From positions 98,727,239 to 98,791,238 of the forward strand of contig NC_086248.1 in the NCBI RefSeq assembly GCF_021018805.1: 64,000 bases of DNA, written 5' to 3'. A program made the translations under genes and the position numbers. The stretch comes from Prinia subflava. Lineage: Eukaryota > Chordata > Aves > Passeriformes > Cisticolidae. Position 1 is the stretch's first letter. Each line of letters begins with the position of its first letter. This document shows, in pieces, positions 41,612 through 55,900 of this stretch. A model generated the notes under the pieces. That model did no database searches, was not told where the DNA came from, and saw nothing but the letters and a program-made list of their open reading frames with translations.

Positions 41612-44600
41612 TTATGAAATTTCAGTATTTCTGTAATATTGTCAGTGTTGCTATTGATTTCTAAAAAGACACAAAGACACTGTTGTCTCTTTAAGCGCCT
41701 CATGGAACAACAGTGTATGTAGACATGTTCATGAACATCACTTAATGAAACCGTAACAAAAAGAAAGCAATTGCTGTAAGTGCAGAAACATTAAGTGCAA
41801 GTTTTGGCAACAGCGTTAACTCAGCCCTCCTGTGTACTCTTGTTGTACACATCAGTAACAAAACAGTAGCAAAATGACTCACCTGTCTGCAAAAATTGCC
41901 AAGTGACTTAGCCAAGTAAAGGAAGTATTTCTGGCATGGGAGATCTTTTCCAAAGCAAAGGAAGTGAGTAACTGTGCTGTTACTTGTGAGGAGTTTCTGC
42001 CAGTGAAATTACTAAAGTGCATTGCACGTCATCCCAATAATTGTGGGAATCTCCACTGCTTGCATCAGCTGAAGATCTGCCCCAATATATTTATAAAAGC
42101 TTTTGAAAAAGAAGTAGCTTAATAAGAGGTTTGATAGCAACATTGCAGATTTGGGCTTCAGTTTCTTCATCACTTCTTATCTCTTCACAGCCAAGAGAAG
42201 AGTTAGGTTTAAGTTCTGCTCTTTCAGTGCGGATAAAGGAGGCTGAAGTTGACACAGGATTTGGAATTATACATATTATTGTACTGTTATATCAATTTTT
42301 TTTAATTAACAACTGGTTGAGACAACTGAGAAATGCAAATAACCTTTTCTGTTCTATGTTGGAAAAGTTCTACTCCAAGAAATGTTTGCACTGCTCATGT
42401 TTGCATAGAGTACTTTGCCATGGTCTTCCATGTTAATGGTTTTTATCTTCTGTTTTCTTCTAACTTCATCTTTGGAGCGCCTCTAGCTTTCTCTGTTCCC
42501 AAATGAAATCGGGCAATTCCTCTCATCTGGACAAGCTTGCTTCTCTTTTCCTTCAGTCATAAAGCATTCCTGCCTGTCTAATCTAATCACAAAACTTTAG
42601 GGTAAATTTTATTCCATTGTAAGTTTATATTGTAGCAAGTAGTCTCAGTCTTAATTGTTGATTTTTTTAGAATGTGGACTAATTTGTGGCTTTATATAGC
42701 TCTGCTCAAATTATAATAAATATGCTTCTTCTTGCTGCTTCTGTTCTAGCAGTACCAGGCACCAGCAGTAATGCATCACAGTTGTCTTTCTCAGAACATT
42801 TCTCCCTGGTTCATATTACTTTTTTTGATATTCAAGTAAATAGTGCCTTCCTTTCCTGGACGATTAGGGTAATTGCTGAAATGAAACTAAAGTGTCATGA
42901 CGAGGCAGATGCCATCAAATGTTAATCAATCATGCAAAACAACTCTTCCTACAGTGCAAGCCCACCATGATACTGTTCTGTAAAGACTGCAAGAGAAGTT
43001 TATTATGGTTTCCACTTATTCATATTGCTATACCATCTCAAAACAGTAGTCTCAGATGAAGTGATGACAATTTCTTTTCCAGTTTACAGAGCCAAACAAC
43101 GGAGTTGTCTCTTTCTCCCTATTTCTTTATCTCCATAGCATATAGGTGACCTTTTTTTACCATCTCTACATTCTGCTGATGCTGCCTGCTTTTTTCAGTG
43201 TTTGAACGAAGGCCAGAAAATATTTTCAGTGGATAGAAGAAAAAAAAAATCATCCCCTAATCTCCAACTTGCAGAGCTAATTTAGTTTGCAATTCTCAGT
43301 CTAGACCTGAACTGAACTGTCAGGGAATAAAATCTGTATAATAAACCAGTCATCTAATTCACAATATCACAAGATTCAATCTCCCTAGCAAGATTTAGTT
43401 CAGACATGCAGGTGCTTTGTTGTATGAAGTTAGACAAGATGATATTCATCTTTTGTGACTTCAGCTATCTGAAAGTTAGGCATCATGTCAGAGCTGGTCT
43501 CTAGGGTCCCTCTGTAGTCAACAGAGAGAAAAAGAGGCACTTCAGAGGGCAATTCATTCCACCTTTAACATCATCGCATCATCAGAGTGTCAGAAAGGGG
43601 ACAATGCTTTGGCTGAAGAATTGTTGTCTGAGATTTCTAACAGTGCTATCCTTTTAAAGCCAGCAGGTGCTTTAATACCTGTAATCTATAAAGTCTGCCC
43701 ACCACTTCCTCACTTGTGAATGAATAGGGTCAGGCAAGGAATCTTTAACAAACACATTCTCTATTGAACATTCTCAATGCTCACTGGTTACCATGCCAGA
43801 TCAATCATTTTAGAGTAATTATTTTGCAGGAGTTTATTCACAGTCTGTTAGAATAAACCCTGAAAAAAATTAAATGACTGTTGAGTGCAAGATCAATGGT
43901 TCTATCCAGGCATGCTTTATAAAACCAGCATTACCAAAACAAGCTTCATTCGTGCAGCTTTTACAGGGTGCTTCCAGTCAGACCTAGAAGCTTCTCTGCA
44001 CTGGCAAACCTGTGTAAATTATAAACCAGAAAAGAGCCCTGTGTTTTTCAGCCTCTCTAGATATTTTATGAATGGCATATTTCCAGAAAACAACAAACAC
44101 AGTTCTTTCAACAAACATTCAGATGCAGAAGTGGTTAGTGAACAGTAAAGTGGTTGTTGGTAGCAGCAGAGCTACAACCCAGAGCCCTCTTATGGAGTCC
44201 TGTAGATCATATTTGAGGCCTCAATGAAGGCTTTTTGAAAAATCTACTTAAATTGAGTTGCAATTGGAGATTGGCTTCCATGCTGCTTTCCAAAAAGTGG
44301 TAATAGAAGATCCACATTAATTTTTCACTTACTTCCGTACCAGGAGGTGCAATTCCTTCTATTGCATTATCTTGTTTATTTTTATTACCCTTGTGAATGA
44401 CTCTGTCACTTCTGTTTAAGCAGAAGCAGTAACTCAATCCCTTAATACAGCCTTAAACAACATTGCTTCTAAATGAGGTTAAGATCTATATTATATGCAG
44501 CATTTGTCTTGAACCTTAATTCAGCCTGCTTCTGAAAGGATATCTTGTTACATTCAGGAGTAGGTAATTTCAGATCCAGTTCCTGGTAATCATTGAGTTC

Positions 44601-44807
44601 TAGACTAAATTTCAACTGACAGGACTTCTTAGGCATGATGCACTGTTAAGATGCTTGTCAGGGAATTTCTGTTCCATTATATTAATGTAATCAATGTTTC
44701 TTCTTTACTAGAAAAATTTAAACCAAAGTTTTCTACTGAAGAGAAAATTGAACCAAGCGTGGTGTTCTTTGGGGCTTTTTGTTACATGACCATTCGGTTT
44801 TAATAAT

Positions 44808-44852
44808 ACTATTCAAAAAACTATTCAAATACTATTCAAAAAAAAAAAAAAA
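44808..44852 (+). repeat. ACTATTCAAA repeat followed by A-run
   Basis: ACTATTCAAA occurs three times, starting at 44808, 44820 and 44831. The last copy runs into about 15 A. It looks like replication slippage or a reiterated short unit. Confidence 0.75.
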
Positions 44853-47800
44853 GCTTTAATAATTTCCTGTACATAACCCAATCCTTTTATTTCTGTCTTT
44901 GATTTAAACAGAAGTCCCTCTTGTGCAGTTCTAAATTGAGACACCATTTCCTTGGAGCTTGACCAAACTTGCAGTTTCATTTTTCCCATTCCCCTTGGTT
45001 TAGAAGCAGACTTGATCTGAATTTCTCAGATAAAGACCAAATTGTGTTTGAGTTTTCCTAAAGCTGCAAAGGTAATGGGAGTTAGCAGCCTGATGTTCCA
45101 CAGTATGCCCTCTTTAAAAAAGGGAAAGAGAAATACTCCCTGTTCCACAAAATGCTTTGCATGGGTTAGTAAGAACATTGTCATGTATCAGAATCATCTC
45201 ATATATTAGAATGATGGTTTTTAAAAGGGCCTAGAGAACAGCCTTTCAGCAGGTCACATGAGTCTGGGAGATGCTTCAATGCAGCCCAGAAAGCAGCTGT
45301 CCCTTGGAAATGAGAGAGGGTCACATAAAATCCTTGAGTAGGTAAGAATTGTTGTACTGGTGTCACCTGTCTGACTTTGCCTGAAATAAATTAGGGAGTA
45401 CTTGCACGTGCTGCTTGATCAGTGGCTCAGGAGGGGAAGTGGTGGTGAACAGATGGAGGCAATAACCTCTCCTGCCAATGCAGCTGGGAAAGGATGCCTA
45501 CCTGCAACCAGAGGGACTTACCTGTACCACAGCTACAAATAACTCCAGGATCTCAGCACTTTAGTGCTGACAGCTGAGAGCTGGAGTGCTGTTGCTAAGG
45601 CTGGAGCCTTGCACTGCCAGGGATTTGCGGAGGGGGGTACCCTCACCATGTAAACTTGTGACAGCCTAGGTGAAAGTACTTGGGGTCTGTTGACTCACAG
45701 TGAGTAACATCCATAGAAAAGCAGAAGAGACAGACTCTGCCTTGTTTGCAGCAGTTCTCAGCCAAATTCTCAGATCTCAGGGCCCTCCCATGGCATTTCT
45801 TGCTGCAATTTCTTCAAGAAGGAGCTCTGTATTTCACCAAGTATCTGTAAGACTCAGAGATGAGTATTTCATGAAAGCACCATTTCTGAGAAATCATGTT
45901 TATAAAGCATGTTTGTATACCTTCAGATGTGTGTGTCCACTTAAAAGATGTTTGGGTCTAGACTTGGTGCTGTTAAGTTTCTTTTGCTGTTTTCCACTAT
46001 AATGAAAAGCAATTTCCACTTGAATTTTGGAAATCTGAGCCGTTCTAGTAGTATCAAGTAACTCTGATCAGAAATTGAAAGTGTCTTTTCATAATCTCAT
46101 CCTAAAACTGTAACAGATATTCAGTGCTTCATCTACAGAAAATTTAATAACTTAGCCAGCATCAAAAATTGTTTGACACCAAATATGCATTGCTGAGTGA
46201 AGGTAGTGATTTATAACATTGCATGAGAGATGGTAGTATCTAATTTACTGCATTAATCAGTGAATGCTAAATCAGTTTGCAGATTACATGTAGATCAGTT
46301 TAATCTGTCATCTTAATTGTCAGTGAAATTTTTAATGTTGAGTTTACTTTAACTGTTTTCCATGCTGCTTCTCACTGAGATGGAAATAGCAGTATAATAA
46401 CTCTACAGTGCCCACATGAGACTGTGCAGGCCTCATAGCCATTTTTTTGCTGCTTTCTACATCTGAGGTTCCCTCACCTAAACCTGAGTTTTGCTAATGC
46501 TTGCATGGTTTGGCCAAATGGAGAGAACGTTGTCAGCCCTGTCAGTGCAAATATGGTAAAAAGTTCTCTCAGTGGTGCTCTGAGTGAGGAGATTTCAGGG
46601 GACAGGACTGAGCAGAAATGACCCAGAGCTCTCTCAGACAGATGCTGCATTAGCATGTGGCAATGGCTCCAGTGATTCTGTCACCCTCCGTGCTTGTGAT
46701 TAGCATTTGGAGACACACTCAGTGTCACCTTCCACTTGAGAGCCTCCGTGGTGTCACACAGGGTGAGCAGTGTGTTCATTTTTATTCCAGCTTGTTAAAA
46801 AAGCTACCTGGTGGGACAAAGCTATTCAAAGTGCAAACTTAATATGGTTTTTGGCAAAACAAACAAATTAATGGAAGAAACCAAGTTTCCACACCTTTTC
46901 CAGACTCTAGGAGGTTTTTTTAATTGGAAAATATGTTAAAAGGCATTAAAAAAGCATGAAATATATGAACTGAAAAAAAATTTTGAACAATAGCAAGTTT
47001 TCTGAAGCTAACCAATGTTTTATTTCAGGTCAAATAAAATCTTTTGAAGTACTGCTGAGCAAACATTTTCCTCTACAGGGGACATTTTCATTTTAGATAG
47101 CTCTTAAAAATGAGATTTCTTTTTTCTGTGAAAAAATTATGCTATTCTACAAAGTAGTAAGACCATACATCCCCCACAAAATGGTTTTTTAGGGTTTTTT
47201 TTCTGTCACAGCAAAAAGAGACTTATCCAAGAGACTTATCTTTGTCAAGCAAAGAGACTCATCCAAGGTCACAGCAGAAGAAGTATTTTGGAACTCCTGA
47301 CCATCAGATTTCTGGTTTGATAGGCAGCATTTCTGGAGGTGATTTGCTAGCAGTGCAAGGACCCTGCACACACAGATGGAGTCTGGTTTGAAAGACCCCG
47401 AGAAATGATGCTGGGCTGCTGTGCTTGAGCACATTGTTTTGTGCTCAGTCCTTGATTATTTAATTCTTTCTTCATTTCATTGAGTACTGGGGAAAGGATA
47501 TCAGGCTTTTTATTTCCAGAAATACCCTGGATGACCGCTAACTTGGATTTGGCACCCTCTCTTTGCCAGGTCTCAGTTCCCTTAGCTGCCCTACTGCTCT
47601 GCTGAACAGAGAATGCAGCTGCTCCTGTGGGCCCAGAGGCCTCTGAGCTTTCTGACTCTGTCACCACCCTTGGGACCTTGGATCATTGATTTTATCCACA
47701 TTAGATGCTAGGGCAAGGCACTTTTATCATCTTTGTGATACCTCATTGACAGACTGTTTAAAATTATATTGCTCTGTAAAAAGCAGCAGTAATGACCTGT

Positions 47801-49627
47801 GGGATGGGAAGGAAGGGCATGGTCCAAGTGGAGTTGAGAGCCTTTGCTGTAAGTGCAGCTGCATGAGAGTCCTACTGCTGTCTCTTAAGAGAGCCTGGAA
47901 AAGGAGGCAAGGACTTTTCTTGGTGTAAGGAGTAGGGCTGTTGGTTTTCTTGCTGGTATTTCAGTAAACTTTCTGTTTGAAGATTCCCTGTGTCCTATGG
48001 GTTGCCTTCCTGGCTTTGAGATACTGTGGTGATGTAAGCCAGTGACATTCTTTATGGCTGGTGAACTGCATCCACATCCCATTAAGTTAAAGCCCTGGGA
48101 GAGCTGGAAGTCAGGTATTTTAACTATTCTCTTTGTAAAAAAGATATAGTGGACATATAAAACCTTTGCACTCGGTATAACTTTACTATAGCTCAGAGAG
48201 GACCATGGACAGCTTAAGGTGAATGGAAGTACAGATACAGTGACCAGGGGGGCAGAGTAAAAAACAGGAAGAGTGTCTGTCCCCTAAGATGGTTGCCTTT
48301 GTCCAGTTAGCCACTGCCAGAGAGAATTTCTAATGGAATATGTACAAAATGAATGGCTACTTGGTCTTTGAAATTGATATTACAAGATCAAATGTAGACA
48401 TGTGTAAAGTAGCTTCTAGGTCTCCCCTAGTCTAGTTTATGGTCAAAAGAAAGTTTGGTGTTTCTTTTTTTCTTATTCATTTCATTTGTGCTCTTTGTAC
48501 TGTCAAGTGAGTCCTGTCCAGTACAACTTGCTTACTGTAATCCTCTCCTAAACTGGTGGTGTTTTTTGGCAAAACTTTCTTTGAAATTGCTCTGTAATCC
48601 AGTAGATGTTTGGTGGAGTGTACACAAAATTTCATTGCTTCCTGTCACTGGTAAATTGTTTTGTATTTCTTTTTTCTTAGTTCCTGGTGCACCCAATAAT
48701 TTTTTGATTGCCAGTCATTTGGAATACTGTGCATGTATGGCTGGGTATTGGAGGGTACTCTACTACCCCTGCCTGCCACAAGACCAGACTAACCCCATTT
48801 ACTTTGCAGTGGGGCTACCATTTCATATTCTCTTTTTATCATTTGTTTTTCACCAAAATGTTTGTTTGCTAGGACTTGATGAAGAGCTGCGTGTCCTCCT
48901 AATTCTTTGTTTTGTATAACAAATTGTTGAGCAGTTAGAGAGGATTTGTCTGCCAGGAAGAGGTACATTTGCATTTTATAAATAGATTTATCTAAAGTCA
49001 ACAAGGTGTTATGCTTTGCTGAAACCTATCCAGCAGCGAGGAACATTTTACATAATAACAGCAGTAGCAAGTTTGTGAGAATTTAATACTACTGCTGACA
49101 GTAATTACGTGATTAATTAATAGCCAACTGAATCAGTTAGTGAAATGGGGAGAGAATGAGTTGGAAAACCCTTGAAGGGGAGCCTGCACTCAACAGAAAG
49201 CTTATTGACAAAGAAGATATAACGGGATATTTTGGGTAAACATATGCTTTATGGTGCCAAATTTAAAGATGAGAACTGCTAAGAAAATGACTGCTCATTC
49301 TGAGTAATTGTATAAAATCTCCTGAGAGATAATCCATTCATTGAAGGCTAAAGGTCTTAGAAAAAACACGGAGTAAGAGAAAGAGGGAGAAGTCATGGTT
49401 TGTCTCCTTTATCTGTCTTTACTCGTGACAACAGTCTGTTAAAATTCCTATCACTCTATTTAAAATAAATTCAAAAGCCATTTTAATATTATTTAATGAC
49501 TCCACTCTTAGTCTAACTGCTCTACTGCAACTGGCAGCCCACAGTCATCTCAATGTCAGGGCATGCTTATTCTCTATACTGATATTGGTCAACTCTTGCA
49601 ATCCTTTCTGCATCCCCTTATACTTTT

Positions 49628-49668
49628 GGAAAGTGGTCTCGTGTGGAAAGCGGTCTCGTGTGGAAAGC
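49628..49668 (+). repeat. 17-bp tandem repeat, about 2.4 copies
   Basis: The unit GGAAAGYGGTCTCGTGT starts at 49628 and 49645, with a partial third copy GGAAAGC at 49662. The copies differ only by T/C at the seventh base. Each holds a CpG. Confidence 0.85.
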
Positions 49669-49913
49669 ATTAATAAAAGAGCCTTTCAGCATGCCACAAG
49701 AGAGGAGAGGGTCTGCATGAAACCAGGGTGGTAATGTTGGAATTGTAACATTATCCATTCTTCAATTTTTCCCTGATATCTTCAGTATGTACCTTGGCTT
49801 ACACTAAACTAATCACTTTGTTATTCACTGACATCTATTTTTTTCATAAGTTTTAAACTTTCATAAGTTTCGTGCACGTTCAAACGTTAATGGAGGTCCT
49901 TGGGCAGAGCTGT

Positions 49914-49931
49914 GGACTCCGGAAGGAGTCC
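49914..49931. repeat. 7-bp inverted repeat with GGAA loop
   Basis: GGACTCC and GGAGTCC are exact reverse complements separated by GGAA. They lie in a CpG-richer block. Confidence 0.65.
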
Positions 49932-52900
49932 TTCTCCAGGCTTGTTTTTGATGTGAGGGCCACTGACCTTCAGCAGCTTTGCTCCTGGGATAAAGTCATT
50001 CGAGCGTAGCAAGGCCTTGAAGCACAGCCTGGAACACAAGCACACAGAGCTGCGCTGGCCCTCGGTCCCTCTGGACTGGCCTCAGAGCACTGAGATGCTG
50101 GCAGTAGTTGGTGCATCCAGCTGGAAGAGTCACCCGTGAGTCACTGCACCCATCACCTCCTGGTGTTCAGCGATGTGTGCAGGTAGGGTGACACCGAGAG
50201 TGTCCTTTTGCTTCCCCAGAACTAAAAGCTGGAAGCATCCATGCACATTTAGTCCCTCTCCATGGCAAGCCTGTTGTGTGTAGCTACTGCTCTCCCTCAC
50301 AGCAAGCGTTGGGGTGTAATTTTATTTGTTTATTATTTGTGGGTTTGAGGTATCATTGCTCACTTTTCAAACAAAGTGGAAGTCAGCTGCTTGATGACGA
50401 CTCGTTGCCTTTACACAACTGCAGAAGTTGTTGGCACAATGGAAAGGGGCACAAACAGGAAACTTACTTCCCCAGAAGCAAGCTTCTGCTTCTGCCTGAA
50501 ACAATAATTACTCTTCCACTGTGGGGCTACTGCTTTGCCCAGTAAGGGATTAGCTGTGGTGTGAGGGTGGGTCCCTGCACTCCGCTGAGAGGGACCACAT
50601 GTGCATGCTCAGGGTTGTGCTGATTTGTGGTATTCCACCCACCACCTCCAGCAACCTATCTGTAGTAAAGCCAAAAACCTTAATACTGCTGACAGCTGAA
50701 GCAGAGAGACTGCTTAAAAACAGTTACAGAAAGAGAATTGCGTTTTAGAAATAAAAAAAAATCTCATTCTTATCTGAAGTGCTGTTTGAATACGGTTAAG
50801 TGTTTTTCATGACCAGGCATATCAATATATCTCTCTTGTTAACTGGATTGGCAAAGCTAAAAGGGAGCTTACTGAGATGCTGTTATTGCAGGATTAAGAG
50901 AGAGGTTATACCTGACCTGTGTGGAACCAGCTCTTGATGAGCCATGAAAATATTCTCCAGTCTCCTCTTTTTCGTTGTATCTGGGCATCTTCAGCCCATC
51001 TGGTACAGGAAGCAGCAGGAGTCAGAGAGATAGTCTGGTTTGGGCATTTTACAGGCTCATTTATGTGATTGGAATGGATTGACAAGTACCTCAGTTTCCT
51101 CATCTTTAGAATGTTATTGATATTATTGGTTTTCTTGCTGGGCTGTTTTTAAGAACCAAGAATTGAAAAAAAACCTGCTGTGTACAGTGGTAGTATTTGT
51201 TGTGCTTGGAACTGCAGAACTGGAAGAGGCAAAGATAACACTTTAATAATTGAAAATGGATTTGAACTAAGCCTCCTAAGAAGCAAAAGGTGGAAAATTA
51301 CATATATTTCCTATCTAATCAGCTCTTACAGTTTCCCCAAGAGGCACATGTGAGGGTCGGAAGTGCAATTTTCATGTCTTTTCTCCTGAAGCCTTGTTTT
51401 ATTTCACATTGAGTTCCGTGTCTGATGCTGAGGTAGGACCTGTGCTAAATCTGCTCCTGTTGTCTGTAAATAAGCTTAGAGATCCTAACCACCTCATGAT
51501 TTTGTCAGCGCCCGCCGCATGTGGCGAGCAGCATTCATCTTTCAGTGAGACAGCAGCCTGCCTGCTGGTGTTTCCCATGGAAAAGATTGCTCCCTGATAA
51601 GAGCTGCTCTCCAAGCCTCTTCAGACCCAGGAAAGTCTGATGGAAATGGAAGAGCTAATAATAGAAGTTGGACTTTTTTATTTTCCCTCTACAGGGTATG
51701 AATGTTGAAAAATTCACAGGCAGTCACAGGGAAGAATTTTTTGGCCTTTGTTTTTGTGGGGGGTGGGTTATGTGGGGTTTTTTTCTTTTAACCAGTTGCT
51801 TACTGTTACAAATATAGAATATTCACTTGTTTTAGGAGAAACATGAAATCTAGGGGAGAGGGGTTTTTGTTGATTTTTTTTTAATCTCATAAAGATGCAA
51901 TGGTACCTAGAAAGATGCAGTTGTACCCAAGAGAAAAGAGAAACAAACAGCAAATGCAGCCTCATATTGAAACCAGGGCAATGAAAAACAACCAAGAGAA
52001 ATGAGATTTGGGATTTTAATAAAATTACTCTATCCCACTGGATTATTCTAAGTCAGAATGTTCATATTTATAGATGAAAGCCATAAAGATCTACTGTGTT
52101 AGATGAAATTTAAAAAAGGTCCAATTACTATGTATGCACAGTATTTCATACAATAAGTATTCTCCATTTTCAATTTAGTAGATGCCACAGAATATGTAGA
52201 TATCACTGTATGATGGAAAATCACACTTTCATTATAAAGTTCACTGCTGCTGTTTACTGTTAATTTTTGGATGTGCAGTTGGAGCTTTTATTGATTGGTA
52301 AGTAACATGTGTTACCATGATCTCTAAAAAAAAAAAAAAACCACCACAAAAGAAGCCAATTTTGCGCAAGATTAATAGGGGAAAACATTATTATGTCGTT
52401 TACTGCACTCAATGATTTTTTGTTGTCTCAGGAACTATTAAGACCCTCAGCCAACTTTCCTAATTGAAAATTGAGAAAGTGTGAAATCCATCTAACTTGC
52501 TCTTTCCACATACTTATTTCATTATAGTTTTTTAAGGAAGCTATTTTTCTCTGTAAATTCAGGGAAGATACATCACACCAACACTATTCTTGGGAAGTTG
52601 TTCAGTCAAAAGGTAGGAAAAGCAACTAGACCTGGTCAAAAATGTTTCTGAGAGAGCACAGAGGGCCTGGATAGTCTGAATGGTGCACAAGTCTGAAGAG
52701 AGTTCCTGCTCCTGACACGTGGCAGTGAACAAGTGCCAGCTCCTCAGGTGTGCTGAGAGCTCTCTTTTGTGTAAGCAATCCTGCTGGCATTAGGCAATGC
52801 TGAAGGAGCAGATGTTTAAAATTTGTGTACTAAACACAGCATCCCTACCTTGAAGCAGCAGAGAGGGAAAGCACATTAGAACTGAGCTGGCTCAATTATT

Positions 52901-55900
52901 GGCCTGAGTGTGTTCCAAACCAGTAAGTTCCCTCTTGAGTTTCCTGCCCAGCATTTTATTTTTGTCTTAATTCAAGTGTTTTCAAATTTCTGGGGTTTAG
53001 GACAGTATTACTCATGTGTTGAAACTGCAAAAGTTGGTTTTCTAACCTAGACTTGATTTGACTATTTTGTTCTGTGAGAACATTGGGCGTTTTTATTTTC
53101 TGGTGAGATACATTTTGAAATGTTGACATTGTCTTTGAGATGAAAATTCTGTCTCTACGTTGCTTTAATGAGCAAGTTTTCTCTTCCTGAAGTAGCTCAC
53201 TGTGGGAATGCTGCACCCTCAGTGTGCAGGGCAGGGGGTGCTCTCTCAGTGGGAAGGCATTTGCTGCCCTCTGTCCTGCCTTCATCAAAGGTGTGTTCAT
53301 TTTATACTGTAAATTATTCAAGCTGCACTGTGAAGACACAGTAAATAATTTCCTTACAGGTTTTTTCATGTCTGTTATCATAGCATCTTAGTTCCTTACA
53401 GATGTTAATGAAATGAACATCACAGAGCTCTTGTGATGAGTTTATTCCCATTTATGTTTAGGAAGTGAAGTAAGAAGATTAAAGGCAATTTATGTAACTG
53501 GAAAAATGGGCGAGCTTTCAGGCATTTACAAACACAGGCTGTTTTTTCTGCCTGTAGCAGGCAGTGTAATAAAAAAGAGAACACTTCCTCCTACAAATGC
53601 ATCCTTAGGCAATGACAGTAACAGTAACAATGCTGTTAAAAATATTAAAGTCAGAAATTATGAAGTGTTGACCAATTTTGTCCAGCTTTTTTTTCCAAAG
53701 CATTTTTTGAGGACAATGTGTTTTCCAAGTGTTTCTCTCACTGGTCTCATTTGCTGCTGCAACTACTCGGGTTCCTTGCTGATCTGGATACAGGTGTCCT
53801 GGGGTGGCTGGCTGGAAAACGAGAGCAGTGTAGCTTGCTGTGAAAGATCTGATTTATGTGATCTGCCCTGTATCATGTGGAGTTCAGTTGCCATTTACCA
53901 AGGATGGCTTTGTTCCCCTCAAACATGAACTTACCTTTCACTTCTCTCACTTTCTTTCCTCCTTTATTTCATACCTTCCAACTTCTCTAATGGTGAAAGC
54001 ATGGGTATTAGTGACTTGTATCAATAGCAAATTTGCTTTATCCTGGAATATGGCTATCCTCAGCACAGAGTGAGCCAGCAGCCTTTGAATGTCTGTGCTG
54101 CTGGAGGCCTGGAGATAATGAGTGGGAAATATGTAGCCATCAGAAATGGCAAGTCATGGAAAAATCAATAATCAGAAACTCCCCAAAATTCTCACTATCC
54201 TTTTATAGCTAGACAGCAGCTTTTCTGTTTTCACACAACCTTTCAATCCCCCAAGTAATGTTTTTGTAAATATCTGAGTCAAAGCTTTGAACTCAAGCCA
54301 AAGGAGGGGCAGGTGAAATTGAGAAGTTAATGACAAATACTTGTGGCAGACACACATCATCAACAAGGTTGTGCAATCCCAGATTTTTAGTGACTTTTAG
54401 TGGAGGCATATTAAGCTGCAGCACTAGCCCATTGGAAAACATTTTTTAAGAGATGTAATCAAATAGGAGGAAACTTTCTCTCTTTTGAGAGGTAACACAT
54501 ATGGTTAGATAAATATGGTGGACTTCCATGGGTGGGTATTTTTTGCTACATAGATGCAATTAAAAATGGAAAATTTTCACATTGTGGGCATATAGGGTCT
54601 TGCCTTGAGAACCACTGAAATAAACTCAACTCTGTACAATGGGGCTCCTCAAGGATAGCCCAGAGAGAAGCTGCTTGCTGGTAAAATGCAAGTGACAAGG
54701 CTGTACATTTATCCCAGGTATTTGGAATGTTTGCAGAGTACAAATGAGACAATTTTTAAACAGCAACCAAGTACTGTCCTATTGTCTTCTGTTTTAATGT
54801 GTGCTCAGCAGGAGTGCTTCACCTGAGTGTGTTTGTCCCAGAAGCTTCTGGTAGAATTAAAAATTATGGTCTAAGAAGTTGAATGTAGCATGTGAAGGTA
54901 TAATTATGTTCAGCTTCATTAAACCCTGCATGATAATTCGCAGCTTAGCTGGTTTGCCAGATAAGTGATATTTTTTGAATGCCTGCGAGAATTTCTTCCA
55001 TCCCACCTGGCCAAGTGTGGTGGCAGGAAGGCGAAGTTTCCCGTTTTGCAGTGATCAAACACCTCAGTCTTTCTGGCCAGGTTCCTCAGAGCTTGCCAGC
55101 ACACTGACTTCTCTGCTGGTCAAGTGGCAGGGAATGAGAGAAGAGGAAATCCAGGTCAGAGAAAATTTGTTGAGAAATGAAATACATCCCCTTGGGTCCC
55201 ACTGTGTGAGCAGTAGGTTGCTGATCCTGCATAAGCTAAGCCACATGATTTTCCTTTTTCCATCCTGATATATGGAAACCAAGTCCGAAAGCATGGGCAG
55301 TAAAGATCCCAGGCTGTCTTTTGTGTCTGGTACTGGATTTGAACACTGCCGGGGCTAAACTGTGTTGAGAAGTAGGACCTGTGAGGTACAAAGTCAGCAC
55401 TTGTTCCCCAAGGAGTTGTTTCTACTTTCAATTTAGAGCCTGAAATGCCATTTATTTAATGCTGCTGTTTAAATAATGATTTATAAGCCTCCAAGCCAGC
55501 CGTGGTACAGCTTAATTACTGCTGTAATTTATGGATGTCACTGGCTACATAAACACTGCTGTAAATATAAAGGATGTCTCCCACAAATTTTACTGTGATA
55601 CTTATTTGATACCATTCATTTTCCTTTCCTAACACACCTTTTCTGTGTGAGTTGAGGCCACTTCACTCAGCAATCCAGGTCATTCTGGTTCACTTTGCCA
55701 AGAGTAATTGGGTCTGGGAACTGAAAAGATCAAAGGTCTGTTTTTCTTGCAAAATATTTTAATTAAAATTTGAGTTTCCTTGAGCTTGGATGCAAACATC
55801 TGCATTAAGTGGCCCATTAAAAGGATTATTTGTATTTGGGCTTTTTTTGGTTATCTATTTGTTTTACTAGTTAATCATCTTCTTTCTCCAATTCATTTTG

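Noticed and set aside
41494..41703. Phe/Val/Gly-rich minus-strand ORF
   Set aside because: It is the translation of the T/G complement of the A/C-only tract.
48455..48919. 154-codon open frame, Phe/Leu/Cys-rich, possible membrane protein
   Set aside because: No known domain, no splice or promoter context. The T-rich base composition explains the hydrophobic residues, and chance ORFs of this size are expected in 64 kb.
52956..53381. 141-codon minus-strand ORF
   Set aside because: Composition is unremarkable and no domain or conserved motif is visible; taken as a chance ORF in the ALK intron.
53506..53928. 140-codon plus-strand ORF considered as a possible ALK exon
   Set aside because: It has no ALK-like residues, and adding it between the two recognised exons would break the expected MAM1-to-LDLa linker.
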